A stretch of 64,000 nt of DNA from Akebia trifoliata (taxonomy: Eukaryota; Streptophyta; Magnoliopsida; Ranunculales; Lardizabalaceae), in contig CM030714.1 of assembly GCA_017979445.1 (NCBI GenBank), positions 14,689,892 to 14,753,891 on the forward strand. Direction: 5' to 3'. The notes under the pieces were generated by a model. It saw nothing but the letters and a program-made list of their open reading frames with translations, searched no databases and was not told where the DNA came from. This document shows, in pieces, positions 11,984 to 23,282 of this stretch. Each line of letters starts with the position of its first letter. Position 1 is the first letter of the stretch. Made by a program: the position numbers and the translations under genes.

Positions 11984-14366
11984 GTGATAGGCAAGTTCTC
12001 TTTGCAGATAGGGTTTTAAAGTTCACTGGATCGGGGAAGATGAAGCGGCGTATCCTGTTAATTACTGACTTTGCTATTTACATTATTGACCCGGAGACTG
12101 ATGCACTTAAGCGACGAATAGCACTTGCGGCTGTTGAAAAGCTATGCTTGAGTGAGCTAAGCGATAATTTCTTTGCAATTATTATCCCTAGCGAGTACGA
12201 CTGCCTCATGGCCAGTACCCGGAAGACAGAGATTGTTACTGTGTTTGTTGAAGCTACCAAAAGCACATCAGAGGAACTTGAGGTGGTTTTCTCAAACAGG
12301 TAAATGAAGCTAATGCTATTTCTCCCCAGACTTCTAAAATTACCGGTAAAAGTGCTTCATTTTATGGTTCTTAGATTAAATATAAATTTATGTGACATTC
12401 TATACTTTCATCCATACTGTACATGGTCCATTGATTGGTGGTGCGTCGAAATCATACTGATTTGGAACTCATAACTACTAAGATCTGCACATTCAGAAAA
12501 AAACTGACAGATGGTCCAGGAAAATAGTTTATTTAGTCCCTGTATATTTTGTGCAGAAAAATTTTCATGGAAAAGTAATTTTTTATGGAAACCTTTTCTT
12601 ATAAAATGTTTAGTTGAAAATTGTTTGGTATCATAGCATCCATCCAAAAGAGTTCATCCCCAACATTTTTTGTGATTTGGGTGACGTCTTTTATTGAATT
12701 TTTTTTGGGTGTAACCATACAGAACCTTAATTGATATGAAGGCGCCAACTTAGCTAAGTTGGTAAAGGCGTGTGGAATGTTGATCCTATGACCTAGGTTC
12801 AAATCCCATTGAACCCCACTTTCACGTCAACAACTAACCACCTTGCTTGCCTAGCCAAAAAAAAAAAAAAAACATCTCTTTGGTAGGACTGATCGAATGG
12901 TGGGTCCTGGACCCTCTTCATGCACAGGTAGGGGGAGGATGTTTTCTTCCTATTCCAATACAAGTGGTTCGTCTTAATCATTAGTACTTCACACTGTCAT
13001 TTGATTACGTTGATCTTAGTTTTACAAGTGATCTGCCTTGATCATTATCATATCATACGCAATGGCTTTCATATGCGATTTTATATGTTATTTTATGACC
13101 ATTGGTCATCATGCTATTGCATATGGTCCCAACAGTCAAATTTTTACTGTTGGACAAAAACTTAAGTTTTTTAAATCATTTTTACTTCTATAAATATCCC
13201 CCCCTGCGGCGTCCTCAACCTCATCATTCATATACAACTCATTTAAGCTCACTTATACGCTTATTTTAGCTCCTGTTGAAGTTCTTAATTACATTCTCTA
13301 GTTTTCTACTTTCTCAATCATTTACATTAAGCTCAAGAAGTAAGAATCAAGATTATAAATGCATTGATAGAGTTAGAGTTAGTGTAATAAATACATTTTT
13401 CTAATTTTTTTTTTTTCCTTTACGATAATCTTAGTTGTTGTCAAATTGGGTATCTGAAAAGTTGCTACTTTACACCTTTGTCAACTTAAAGTTTTAAACA
13501 GGCTGTCATGTTTTCACAACTTCATTTAATGAATTTTCAGAAGGTCCATGAAATACCTCCCATGTTATTTTTGATAGAATTTATTTTATGGTATTAAGAG
13601 CTTTCACGATCTTATAATGTCATTTTGGTATGCACACAATTAGAAAAAAAAATGTATAGCCGTGTTTAGTTATGATTACGGGAATAACTTCAAAATACTA
13701 ACTGTTTAAATTGACCATTTCAACTCATCAGGGATTCGTATCTAATTCGATTTATCACTACTGACCTCAAGTTTATCTAATTTTGCAGTTTTGAATACCA
13801 TGCTGGTGCCGAGCTAGTCAAGGAAGTCCAATTTGAGGAAGTTGAAGGTTTGTGATTCTTTCTCCCCAAAAACTTCAGGCCAGGACTTCAGTCTGGACTC
13901 TGGACTTAGGGCTGTCAATGGACCAGCTTCGATTTGTTACCAATCCAATAAGGATCGGATCGGGCTCTTAACGAATTGGACCTCAATATTAAGATCCAAA
14001 CCCAATCCAATAACAATCAGGATCAGATCAAATCCAATCTAATAATATATCAAATCGGAGTCTTATCAGATCCTTATCGGAATCTAAGTTACAGATCAGA
14101 ATGGATCGAATTTTGAGTCTGATCCAACCCATTGAGAGCCCTATCTGGTGTAGTGAATCTGTCACTATCTGGCATTCACCTTACTTTATGTCAGTTAAGC
14201 CCAAATGAAAAGATTAGCATGAAGTGGGGCGAGTCTCTACCATATCCTTTTGGAAATCAAATATATTAAAATGAAAAGATTAAATTTTTGGTATGGTGTT
14301 TGCAAGCTCTGAAATTTTGCTGTCTGAATTACAGGAGGTGTCAAAACGAGGATTGCAAGGAAGTGA
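11984..14366 (+). CDS. Myosin-I tail (TH1)-like domain protein, last three exons
   Basis: Exons 11984-12299, 13789-13847 and 14335-14366 join in frame and end at TGA 14364-14366. The first exon follows TTTCTGCAG and enters in mid-codon, so 5' exons are missing from this annotation. The protein part reads DRQVLFADRVLKFTGSG, then RRILLITDFAIYIIDPET, LSDNFFAIIIPSEYD and STRKTEIVTVFVEA, ending EVEGGVKTRIARK. This is the class-I myosin TH1 (lipid-binding tail) fold pattern, found in plants in small proteins without a motor. A membrane-phospholipid-binding role is inferred from the family; the plant protein's function is not known to me. All visible junctions obey GT-AG. Introns carry a SINE and a hAT-type MITE. 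The gene converges on the receptor-kinase gene, with 677 bp between stop codons. Confidence 0.85.
12743..12867 (+). mobile_element. tRNA-derived SINE, copy 1
   Basis: It has a tRNA-like head with an A-box-like TTAGCTAAGTTGG and a B-box-like GGTTCAAATCC about 40 bp apart, a short body (CACCTTGCTTGCCTAGCC) and a terminal A-run. This is the layout of plant SINEs transcribed by RNA polymerase III. It sits in the first visible intron of the TH1 gene. It is not a functional tRNA, since no cloverleaf closes. Related copies: about 20865-20960 and 56600-56737. Confidence 0.8.
13907..14143. mobile_element. hAT-type MITE in TH1 intron
   Basis: The terminal inverted repeats are TAGGGCTGTCAATGG and its near-complement CCATTGAGAGCCCTA. 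The flanking 8-bp direct repeats TCTGGACT (13899-13906) and TCTGGTGT (14144-14151) match at six of eight positions. The interior is GGATC/ATCCAA-rich with no coding capacity. An 8-bp duplication and this TIR style indicate the hAT superfamily. Confidence 0.82.
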
Positions 14367-15043
14367 AATACCAAAATTCAAGCTATGGCATTTGAAATTC
14401 TTGTTGTAAAGGTAATTAATTCTTTATATGAAACTGAACGAGTGGTTGGGCTTGTTTTCACGAGCCATTCCTAATCTGTATTTTAGTCATATTTTCAATT
14501 TTGTGTGCAAATGTTTGTTAGCTAAGTTTTTGAACCATTTTTTGTTTTTTTTTCAAATATGAGGAACCATTGAGTTGAGACTTGAGATTTGACACTTTAT
14601 ATGCATTATTGAAATCAAAAGCTTTTCATCTTGCAAATTGAAATGCAAGAATTTTGTTTCTCTGCAATATTTGATGTGTTGACCATCAATGAAGTTCATA
14701 CTTCAATGCAAGAACTCTGAAGAAAACCACAAAATAGCTAATTGTAGAGTACTTGGACTTGAATTTCCCAATCAACCCATTTAAGAGCTCTGAAGAAAAT
14801 CACAAAATAGTTAAAGACGAATAACCAGCCAGACTCTACCTTGCTTGGTCAGATGGATACAACTAACCTTGCGATGAATGAAAAAAAAAAAACAAAGAAA
14901 AACCCAGACTTACAATAATGGTTCCATAATGGACCTAACATTTCATAAGAAATGAACTAAAATAACACTACAAACAGATACAAGAAGAATACAGAGAAAT
15001 TAGCTCAGTTTTGGATGGAAGAGTATTCCATTCCAACAGCTAA
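14367..15043. other. Convergent intergenic region (3' UTRs)
   Basis: The 677 bp between the stop of the TH1 gene (+) and that of the receptor-like kinase gene (-) must contain both 3' untranslated regions. No further gene is visible. The short AAAATCACAAAATAG-type direct repeat near 14725 and 14797 is minor. Confidence 0.6.
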
Positions 15044-18000
15044 TCATGGTGGTGTCAAGCTTTCGGATCTGGTTTCGGAGGATGGCCGATTTCCAGTATC
15101 AACTCTCCGAATATCCTCCACCATCTTTGCTACATCTGACATCTTTGGCCTTTGTTCTGGCATTCTCACCACGCACGCCATTGCTATCTGTAGCATCTCC
15201 ACCATCTCTTCCTCTATGTTTGGATACCTCATTAGCTCCAAATCAAATACTTCTGCTGTCCACTCCTCTCGGACCACAGACTGGACCCATCGAACCAAGT
15301 GGATGACCTCGGTGCCACCTATGGTGTGAACAGGGGACTTCCCGGTTAGTAGTTCGAGTAACAGCACTCCAAAGCTGTAAACATCGGATGGTTGGGCTGC
15401 TTTCCGGGTGTCGACCACTTCTGGGGCCCGGAACCCAGCAGCACGGGAAATAGTTGGTGCCACCTGGCTCATTAGGGTGCTCAAGCCGATATCTGATACA
15501 CAACCGTAGTTTTGGGAATTGAGGAAGATGTTGGAGGATTTTATGTTCCCATGGACGAGTTTCCCGCCATTCTCGGTGTGGATGTGAGCAATGCCTCTCG
15601 CTGCACCAATTGCTATTCTTATTCGGGTATCCCAGTCTAAAGGAATCTTCTCTTCTCCTCTTTTACCTGTGAAATTTAAAGAGACTTCAGATGAGGAACT
15701 AAGCTTTGCAATGTTAAACATCTTCAGAATTTAGGGCATTTGATCAAACTGTAAATTGTAAAACTGCGGCGTTCAAATCTGAATCATTTTCCAAGTTTTC
15801 AGCAAAATCAAGTTCATTCATTGACATTCCTGGATTTAGTGGCACTGATACGAACTTGCTATGTTAGACATGTAAGTTTATTTTCCAGAACCCTTGACAG
15901 TAAAATGCCTACTCATTACTTAAAGCTATAAAGGTGTTACATTTAAATTAGAGAGCTTCTATTAACACGTCAACTTGTACTTATTGACACACCAATCTTT
16001 ATGAAGACAACCATTTAATTTCAAAATGATTGGTGTCTTGTTACAGTGAGCCAATATAATCTCTGTTAAATTAACGTGATCGCATTGTATATATTAAGAG
16101 AATTAAATGCAATCATCATTTTAGCAGTAAATTTTTTTTATAAGAGTTACAATAGAATTTTGATCAAATGAGCTCAGATTTAGGTTTGATAATTTTGTCT
16201 TCGATTCAATATTTGCCGTTCCTTTGCTAAATCAAACACAGTAATACAGATGTGACTGGATTGTGTTCCTTTGCTAAATCAAACACAGTAATACAGATGT
16301 GACTGGATTGTGTTTCTAAATCATGGATGTGCCCACCATCCAATGGTCCCTAGATAATCCCCAATTCTAGATGTTCCACTAGTATGGTTGAGATTGGGAC
16401 ACAATGAAGATTTTTCCTTTTCCAACCCATAACCAGACTTCTTAAGTTGGCAAAATGATGTTCCAAGAGTCTTTTACCCTTCACTGCCCTTTTCATTTCA
16501 AAGGCTCTCTTCTTCAAAGCTTTTGCATGTTGGGGTGCTGCTCCATAAGGTTCTAAATATTCTCAAGCAGCCAAATCCATCAAACATAAAAACTGGCTCA
16601 TGGATGGATCATGGGTGAAGCTAGAAGTTCACAAATTATGCCAAATAAACCCCATTCTTGAGGTCATATCTTAAAACATATGGGAGCAATACTTCCATCT
16701 TGATTCTCCACTGAATCATCCCAAATACAATGGGCCTTTTCCATTTCATGCTACTGTAATCCTCGAAGTCATCCATAAAGATCTGAAAGAGAATCAAGTT
16801 GGTACCCATTCCTATCATGATAGGGAATATTTCGTAAATTGCTTTAACTCAATTATGATAGTCAGTGCTGACATCTCAAGGGACAGTAACAACATGTGAC
16901 GGCTAGGAGTTTACATCGTAGAGGTGTATCCCTATATTATGGCCCTCAGCTATGAGGTATGGGTTGCTCTGCGTGTGCATCAAGTTTTGAAAGTTCTGAA
17001 CTTGTCTATGCGCTCAAATTTCCCAAACTTTGGGTGACCATGAAAGAAAAGAACGTAATCTTGCCACAGAGAAAAAGTGAAATGAATCAAAAGGTTCTTA
17101 TCTATCAAATCTTCCAAAGGTCATAACCTAAATACTACTCTATATATTTCCTGCAGTTTTGATACTTTCTTCTTGTCAATTGTTAAAATATATATCTATA
17201 AGGAAATATCACACCTTATATGTGTTTGTTTATTTCCTCCAAATCGGCGAAGTTAATAACTGCCAATTCATTTAGTACTGGGAAATCATTGTTTTATTTG
17301 AATACACATTAAAATTTCATATGGTTGCAAACTAAATAACCTGAGGAAGTAAGAGCGGATATGGACGTATTGAATTAACAGAAGACATGGCTTAGACATA
17401 ATTGAATAGAGGAAAAATATCTATTCATCATTATCATCAAAGCCTAAAGCCTTATCCAAAACATTTGCAAGATTTGTTCAGCTCATCCCAAATTCTTGGA
17501 ACAAGGCTTTGATGATGACGATGCTGATGAAATAATACGTATATGAAATAATTATCTTAATCTTGGTTTATTTTTTTCTTTTTCTTTTTGTGGTGTATAG
17601 TGTTTAAGGACTGAGAATTTCATAGGGAGATGGGAGTGGGTTTGTCATATTTCTCTTGAGTAGCTTGTTTTGTATGAGCAGTCATGTATAAAAAATTTTA
17701 CTTACACAAAAAATCCTGATATCTCTAATATTTGAGAAATTTGTATTTGAATGACTCTCCTTTATTTCTTCTGAATACTATGCTCTTATTGGTTTTCTTG
17801 ACCTCCCTCCATGTCTGTTCTCTAGTGTTTCTTTCTTGAATAAAATGGTCATCTATACTTGTAAACTAACAAACTATAACAAATGAGATATAATGAAGAA
17901 ACATACCATGTAATCTTGCAGATACACTCCCCTGGCTGTAGTAATCATAAACTATAAGCTTCTCATCCTTGGAATAGTAATAAGCCCTTAGTTCAACCAC

Positions 18001-19152
18001 ATTCTCATGCCGAATCCTTCCAACAACTTCCATCTGCTGCTCGAATTCCCGCTTCCCCACACTCACCTCCTTCAACCTCTTCACCACCACTGTAGTTGCA
18101 TCCTCTAAAACAGCCTTATAGGCCGTCCCAAACATCCCTTTACCAAGAACTTCAGCTGAAGCTCTCAATAAATCCTCTAAATCAAACACGTAATTACAAC
18201 CCTCAAAGAAAGTAAGCCTATTGTTATTCCCATCTTGACTTCCTGAAACCCCTTTCTCTAATTTCCTTTCACTCTTCTGCGTCTTCCCTGACAACCCAAT
18301 TTCATGATTTCTCTTCGAAAAGCAAACAACCAGAAGAAATGCTGATGCCACAAACCCAAGAATGCTACAACCTACTATAATTCCCAATAATGCGGATTCA
18401 CTCAACTTTCTTGAATTTCTTGGTTTTGAAACTGATGGTAGGAGGGGTGGACGAGTAGGAGGAAGGGAAGGAGCCAAAGAAGAATTTGTGGAAGAAATAT
18501 TGTTACCGTAGAATGCAGAATTGGGGAATCTCTGAAGAGATCTTGGGAGATTCCCAGTGAGACTATTGTTGGCTAGGTTTAGTTGTTGAAGATTGGGGAG
18601 CTCAAGATTAGGAAATGCGCCCGAAAATGAGTTGTTTGCGAGATTTAGAACAGTTAAATGAGTTAGGTTTGAGATACTAGAAGGGATTTTGCCATTGAAG
18701 TTGTTGTAAGAGAGATTGATGATTGTGAGATTCTTCCAAACTGAGAAATCTGATGGTAATGGACCAGAGAAATTGTTGAATTGGAGATATAAAAAAGTTA
18801 GGTTTTTGAGATTGGAGAAATCAGAAGGGAAAGGGCCTGTGATTCCATTGGATCTAAGACTTAATATCTGAAGATCAGAGAGGCGACTAATGGTGTTGGA
18901 AGGAATCTGACCGTGGAATCCAACTCCTGGTAAATGAACGGCTGTGATTCGAGATTGATCTGCGTTGCAGATCACTCCAGTCCAGTTGTTGCAGACTCTA
19001 GATTTTTCTTTCCAGTTTAGAGAACGCGAGTGAGGAAGATTTTTAACGAAATCGAGTAAAGCTTTCTTATCTTCAACTGGATCTGATTTCGCTCGCGAGG
19101 AAATAAATCCAAAAATGAGAATCAGAGAGAGAACGAACGAAGAAGCTCCCAT
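15044..19152 (-). CDS. LRR receptor-like pseudokinase (LRR-III, At4g23740-like)
   Basis: Two exons, 19152-17907 and 15666-15044, join as CAT-G|GT to give 622 residues, the normal length for this subfamily. Residues 1-23 are a signal peptide, 24-65 an LRR N-terminal cap with CNNWTGVIC, about 70-215 short leucine-rich repeats, 225-245 a proline-rich linker, 252-278 a membrane span, and about 335-605 the kinase domain. The P-loop [11 protein letters not shown] and lysine in [10 protein letters not shown] are present, but the catalytic loop is [10 protein letters not shown] (HRD changed to HGN) and the metal motif is DIG instead of DFG. Catalysis is therefore unlikely, as in the relatives called probable inactive receptor kinases; a plasma-membrane signalling scaffold is the inferred role. 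The single 2.24-kb intron inside the kinase domain is typical of LRR-III genes. This is the best preserved gene of the window. Confidence 0.95.
15945..16085. mobile_element. MITE-like inverted repeat in kinase intron
   Basis: The arms share TTATTGACACACCAATCTTT and ATGATTGGTGTCTTGTTAC in opposite orientation, with outer halves CTATTAACACGTC and AAATTAACGTGATCG. The motif ACACACCAATCTTTA recurs in an inverted repeat at 46858-46995, so the two belong to one MITE family. Confidence 0.6.
16218..16311. repeat. Perfect 47-bp tandem duplication
   Basis: The block beginning GTTCCTTTGCTAAATC at 16218 is repeated without visible change at 16265. It lies in the intron of the receptor-like kinase gene. 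Identity of the two copies suggests a recent duplication. Confidence 0.9.
17410..17540. other. Imperfect hairpin in kinase intron
   Basis: TCATCATTATCATCAAAGCC near 17422 faces GGCTTTGATGATGACGATG near 17505, so transcripts of either strand could form a stem of roughly 25 bp with a loop of about 60 nt. The function is unknown. It could be a chance repeat, a MITE remnant or a small-RNA precursor. Sequence alone does not decide. Confidence 0.35.
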
Positions 19153-19700
19153 TCTGCTCCAAATCTGAGTAAGAAATCTAGTAATTTATGCAGAAATGCA
19201 GTTAACGAACGAGATTCTTCTTCAAATCTCGTTCGGAAGAACAAGAAACTGTAGAAATCGTCGATTTCTAAGTGTTTGTCGTTAAAAGTAGAAGCTTTTC
19301 TGAAAATTTCTGTGAAAGATTGAGCTTTGCAGGCTTTAATAAATCGACTATTTCGGTCAAAAAGAAGAAAATTTAGTCGAATTTCACTAGAAATAGAGTT
19401 TCTTTTTCTCTTCTTTTGCTTTTTCTTTGATCAAAGAAGCTGAAACTTTACCTTCTTTTGTAGAATCGATCTGAGAGAAGAAACTCTGTTCTTGAAAACT
19501 CAATTTCAGATCGAAAAACTTCCAAAAACTTCACAGATTTGAACTCTCTTTGGTTCGCAAATTTGGAACAGAAATTGAAACTTTTAGAATTTAAAATTAA
19601 AATCCAACACATTCATGAGTTCGTTGACTGGATTTTAAAAATAATGTGAAAAGCGTTGAAAAAGTTAAAGAAAACTATAATTTCACGCACAAGCATGATT
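19153..19700 (-). promoter_or_regulatory. Upstream region of the receptor-like kinase gene
   Basis: This is the presumed 5' UTR and promoter of the pseudokinase gene. The 5' UTR is rich in CTT/GAA repeats on the sense strand. No unambiguous TATA box could be fixed. Beyond it, 19700-19800 holds A-runs. Confidence 0.4.
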
Positions 19701-19799
19701 CCTCCATTTCCGCCATTAATAAAGCTCAAAAAAAAAAAAAAAAAAAAAAGCAGAGGTGTGGAAGTAGAAAGCCGGGGTGGGTTTTTCGAAAAAAAAAAA

Positions 19800-20864
19800 G
19801 GAACCCTTGAAAATATATCTAATTAGTTAAACCTCACTAATTTTTTATTTTTGAAATTTTAACCCTTCTCTTGGCCAATAGTCAAGGAAGTTGACTGATT
19901 CTAAAGTGGCAGCTAAATTCATATGAAAAACCGATGGATTGGAAATCTTTGGTACCAAATGATTATCCTACTTGAAGTTCCTTAGGTGTTGTTTGGTAAA
20001 GCAATATCGCACTTCTTAGGTTGAAAAGTGTTTTTTTTTTTTTTGAAATTGAGAAGAAGGGTGTGCTAACCACTTCTAAGAGTGAAAAGTGCTTATCCCG
20101 AGAAACAGGGAAGAGCAGTCACGTGAAGCCAAAAAAATAATATAAAATAAAAAATGTTGTCGTATTTCTTAGCTTGAAAAGCTTCTCCTTGGAAATTGGT
20201 AAGAGTGTGGTCTTCTCAAGTTGGAAAGTACTTCTATGAATTTGGGAAAAGCAGTCCTGTGAATTAAGAAAATAAATTATTAATTTTATATAGGAAATGC
20301 TAACATCTAAGGCATGTGTGTATTATAAATAGATATCGAATATAGATGTGAAAAGAAGCCTACATGCATTTGTGACAACTTCTAACCACTTATAGCACGA
20401 TAAGCAGACACACTTCAACCCAAAAGCCCGAAAGTATTTATCATCAATGCAAGATTATCTTCTAACTCAACTCTGCTTGAACTAATTAAGTGATTTATAA
20501 GAGAAGGATTGTGATATTACCACACCAATATAATATGACTATCATCCCAGATTCTATTACCTAATGACTAGATATTTTTATTCTTTACTATTATAATGAG
20601 AGAAGGTGGAATAAAAGTGGTTTTGCACCAAAATTTGAATTTTGAAATTGCCTCCAATACGACATATAAATTTAATATAATCCAGGTCATTTTCATCAAA
20701 AATCAAGAAAATTGCAACACACAATCCTATGAATCACAATCACATTGTTAGTTTTCAATAAAAAATAAAAAATAAAAAAAATCTTTTTTACTAATATTTA
20801 AAAACCTTCTAATTAATGTTTTAATTGCAAATAAGCCCTTTGATTAATGTGTGTTTACACATAC
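19800..20864. other. Intergenic DNA with imperfect 138-bp repeat
   Basis: Between about 20000 and 20285 a block with GGGAAGAGCAGTCACGTGAA recurs diverged as GGGAAAAGCAGTCCTGTGAA, about 140 bp later, each preceded by a GAAAAGTRCTT-type stretch. No coding sequence is supported in the rest. Confidence 0.45.
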
Positions 20865-20960
20865 AACTTCTAGTCAGCAAAGTTTGCAGATTGTTGATAT
20901 CATGACCTAGGTTCAAAACTCTTCACACTAACCACTAACCCTTTTGCTTGCCAAGCCCAA
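20865..20960 (+). mobile_element. SINE, copy 2 (degenerate)
   Basis: It contains ATCATGACCTAGGTTCAAAA (B-box region) and the body segment CTTTTGCTTGCCAAGCCC, as in the SINE at 12743-12867. The A-box region is decayed and the tail is short. Confidence 0.6.
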
Positions 20961-20984
20961 AAATATTATCTTAGAGGTTGAAGA

Positions 20985-22090
20985 CTTGATTTTCTTCACA
21001 AAGTTGAAGATGAAGGTATTTTGGCCCTTCTATGTTGGTCTCTTATGCAAGACCTAAGTAAAGGGGTAATGTCATTAGTTTAACTTTCAAGACAATGAGG
21101 TATCTCTAATTTTCACCAAACCCGGGGGATACCTCAGAATTAGAGAAGAAAGATATATATATTTTTTGAATGCTGTGTAATTATAATTTTTTTAAAACAA
21201 TTGTTTAGAAAAGAAAGAGACATAAACGTAAGAACAACGACAAAGAATGGAAGTAGAGAGAAGACAAATGAGAAGACTGAGATGGGATGATTTTTCTCTA
21301 GAGATTCATTAATAAGTTGAAAGAGGGACGATTGGGAGACAAATGGGAAGATTTTTCTAGTTAAGATGGGAAATATTTTTTACTCAAGATTCCTTGACAC
21401 TAATCCCTAGAAAAACTTTTATTATTTTCACTTCTCAGTCCATGACATGCTCCTTTGACCTAGGTTTTTTCTGAGAGATTTATATAAACTGACCTAAATG
21501 TCCTCGTCTCCAACCACTATCTAAAACCCTTGATTTTGTTTTTGGTACAAAATCTGTCATTTTCAAGCTGATAAGTTGTAGGCTAAACCTCATTGTACTA
21601 TAGAGAACCCTTGATTTTTCTTTAAAAAAAACATTATATACTTTTTTAGAATCCTATATTTTCTTGAGATATGAAGGTTGAAAGCAAAGGGTAAAATTTT
21701 TTTTTTTTTTTTTTATCGATAAAGATAATTTTATTGAGAGAAAATAAAGCAAAGGGGTCGAGAAGACCCTCCCAGTACAAAGAGATAAAGGGAAACAAAG
21801 TGAGCGAGATACAAACAAAGATGCAAAGACACACGACCAACAGTTACTCTCATGCCAAAGAACACATCCTATCCCATCTCACGACAAAATTTCTACCCTA
21901 AACTTGAAGATGACTGATTTTGCGGATAAAATCAAGGCATTCTAGAGTAGAGATTGAAGATGAGGACATTTAGGTCCTATGCAATAATTTCTCATAGAAG
22001 ATCTTGACTGTCAAGGGAGTTATTTACTTGGTTTGAAAACATAGGAGTATCTCTAATATTGATCAAAATGTTAGAGAGGGGGGAGCACAT
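20985..22090. mobile_element. Fold-back elements of family F (two partial copies)
   Basis: A right-half arm lies at 20985-21130. A fuller copy spans about 21400-22090, with left arm TCCATGACATGCTCCTTTGA, CCTAAATGTCCTCGTCTCCA and right arm AGATGAGGACATTTAGGTCC in inverted relation. The same arms occur at 25118-26074. The fuller copy is itself interrupted by a LINE end at about 21697-21850. Confidence 0.6.
21697..21850 (-). mobile_element. Short LINE 3'-end fragment
   Basis: A T-run (tail on the minus strand) is followed by ATCGATAAAGATAATTTTATT and a purine-rich segment, as at the 3' ends of the LINEs elsewhere in the window. Only about 150 bp remain, with no domain left. Confidence 0.55.
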
Positions 22091-22910
22091 AACTTTTTGA
22101 ACGATCTAACCTTTTATTTTGAATCATCTCATTATGATTATCAGAATTATAAAAAATCAATCCATCCTAATAATATTATTATTATGTGTATAAAAAAGTT
22201 AATCTAAAGTAGAAGAAATTGAAACTCATATGGAAGTTTTTTCCAACATTAAATCAATTGTTTTGTGAGTGTCAATAATGTATTAAAACTTTGTGAGGAT
22301 GGTCTCAAAGGTATAGATCATATCTATATAGTCCCTACATATCTATATAGTACTCCCAAGACATGATTGGGTGTCACATGGACAAAGAAAGCATAAAATT
22401 TTAAAAATTCTTTGAAAATAAATAAATAAATAAATTTTTAATCGTTGATCAATGCATTTTTTTTTGAAGAATGTTTTAATAGTTAATCATTTTGGAGTTA
22501 AACTTTCATCCTTCACTCCATATATATGACCTATGAGATCGATATCCTACTTTAGGAGCTCAAGATCAATGCCTTATGAGAGACCTAGTAAATCCATAAT
22601 CTTGATTTGACATATTTGATCTAATTGAGTCGTTTAGACCCGACAATCAACCATTTGATTTATTTATTTATTTTATGATGCAAAAACAATCTAAGAAATA
22701 ATTAGCCTTTTAATTTAGTGAAGTTAAGCCCATCAAATGTGGGAAAATTCCTTTTTATTTGACTTAATTTTCAGTCAAACCCCAAGAGAGAGATATTATT
22801 ACCTTAAAAATCCTAATTAACTCATAAAGGAATGTTGTTCTAGCAAATTAACTCATAAAGGTAATATTTGATTCTCGTCTTATTACTCATATATTTATAA
22901 TACTTCTTTT

Positions 22911-23130
22911 TGCATCTCCCCAACCCCCATATCACACTTGCTACTCTCTCTCCCTCCTCTCTCGCCGTCCAGTCCCCCCCATTCACACTTGTCACACCTC
23001 TCCCATCATACATATCACTGACTGGCCCAACGTGCACACTCTCCCGTCGACCCCCAACCCCATCAATTGTCATCTCCCCATCACACTTGTCACCTCTCTC
23101 TCTCTCTCATCACACTTGTCACCCTTCCAA
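22911..23130. repeat. C-rich minisatellite-like tract
   Basis: The motif ATCACACTTGTCACCTCTCT or variants recurs at about 22930, 22982, 23080 and 23108 in a C/T-rich tract, in contrast to the AT-rich surroundings. The open frames across it on both strands are products of the composition. Confidence 0.55.
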
Positions 23131-23282
23131 CAATATAATATGTATGGGCCCAACATGTTGGAACACTACTAGAAAGTATTGACTAATTCCATCCATCTTG
23201 AATTTTCTTTTATTTTCAATCACAATCTAAATTTCTAATTAAAAAAATTACAATTTCGCCTAAGATATTTTTGAATTTTTAG

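Noticed and set aside
12078..12266. Minus-strand ORF opposite the TH1 exon
   Set aside because: Shadow of the real exon, whose plus-strand translation matches a known domain and splices in frame.
12743..12830. Candidate tRNA gene (A-box and B-box)
   Set aside because: It cannot fold into a complete cloverleaf, and the body and A-tail identify it as a SINE.
15015..15329. Plus-strand ORFs opposite the kinase exon
   Set aside because: Shadows of the conserved kinase frame on the minus strand.
17505..17534. C/D-box snoRNA (ATGATGA followed by CTGA)
   Set aside because: The boxes are only a few bases apart, leaving no room for a guide sequence.
22840..23182. Open frames on both strands in the C-rich tract
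   Set aside because: They follow from CT-rich minisatellite composition and have no domain or start context.
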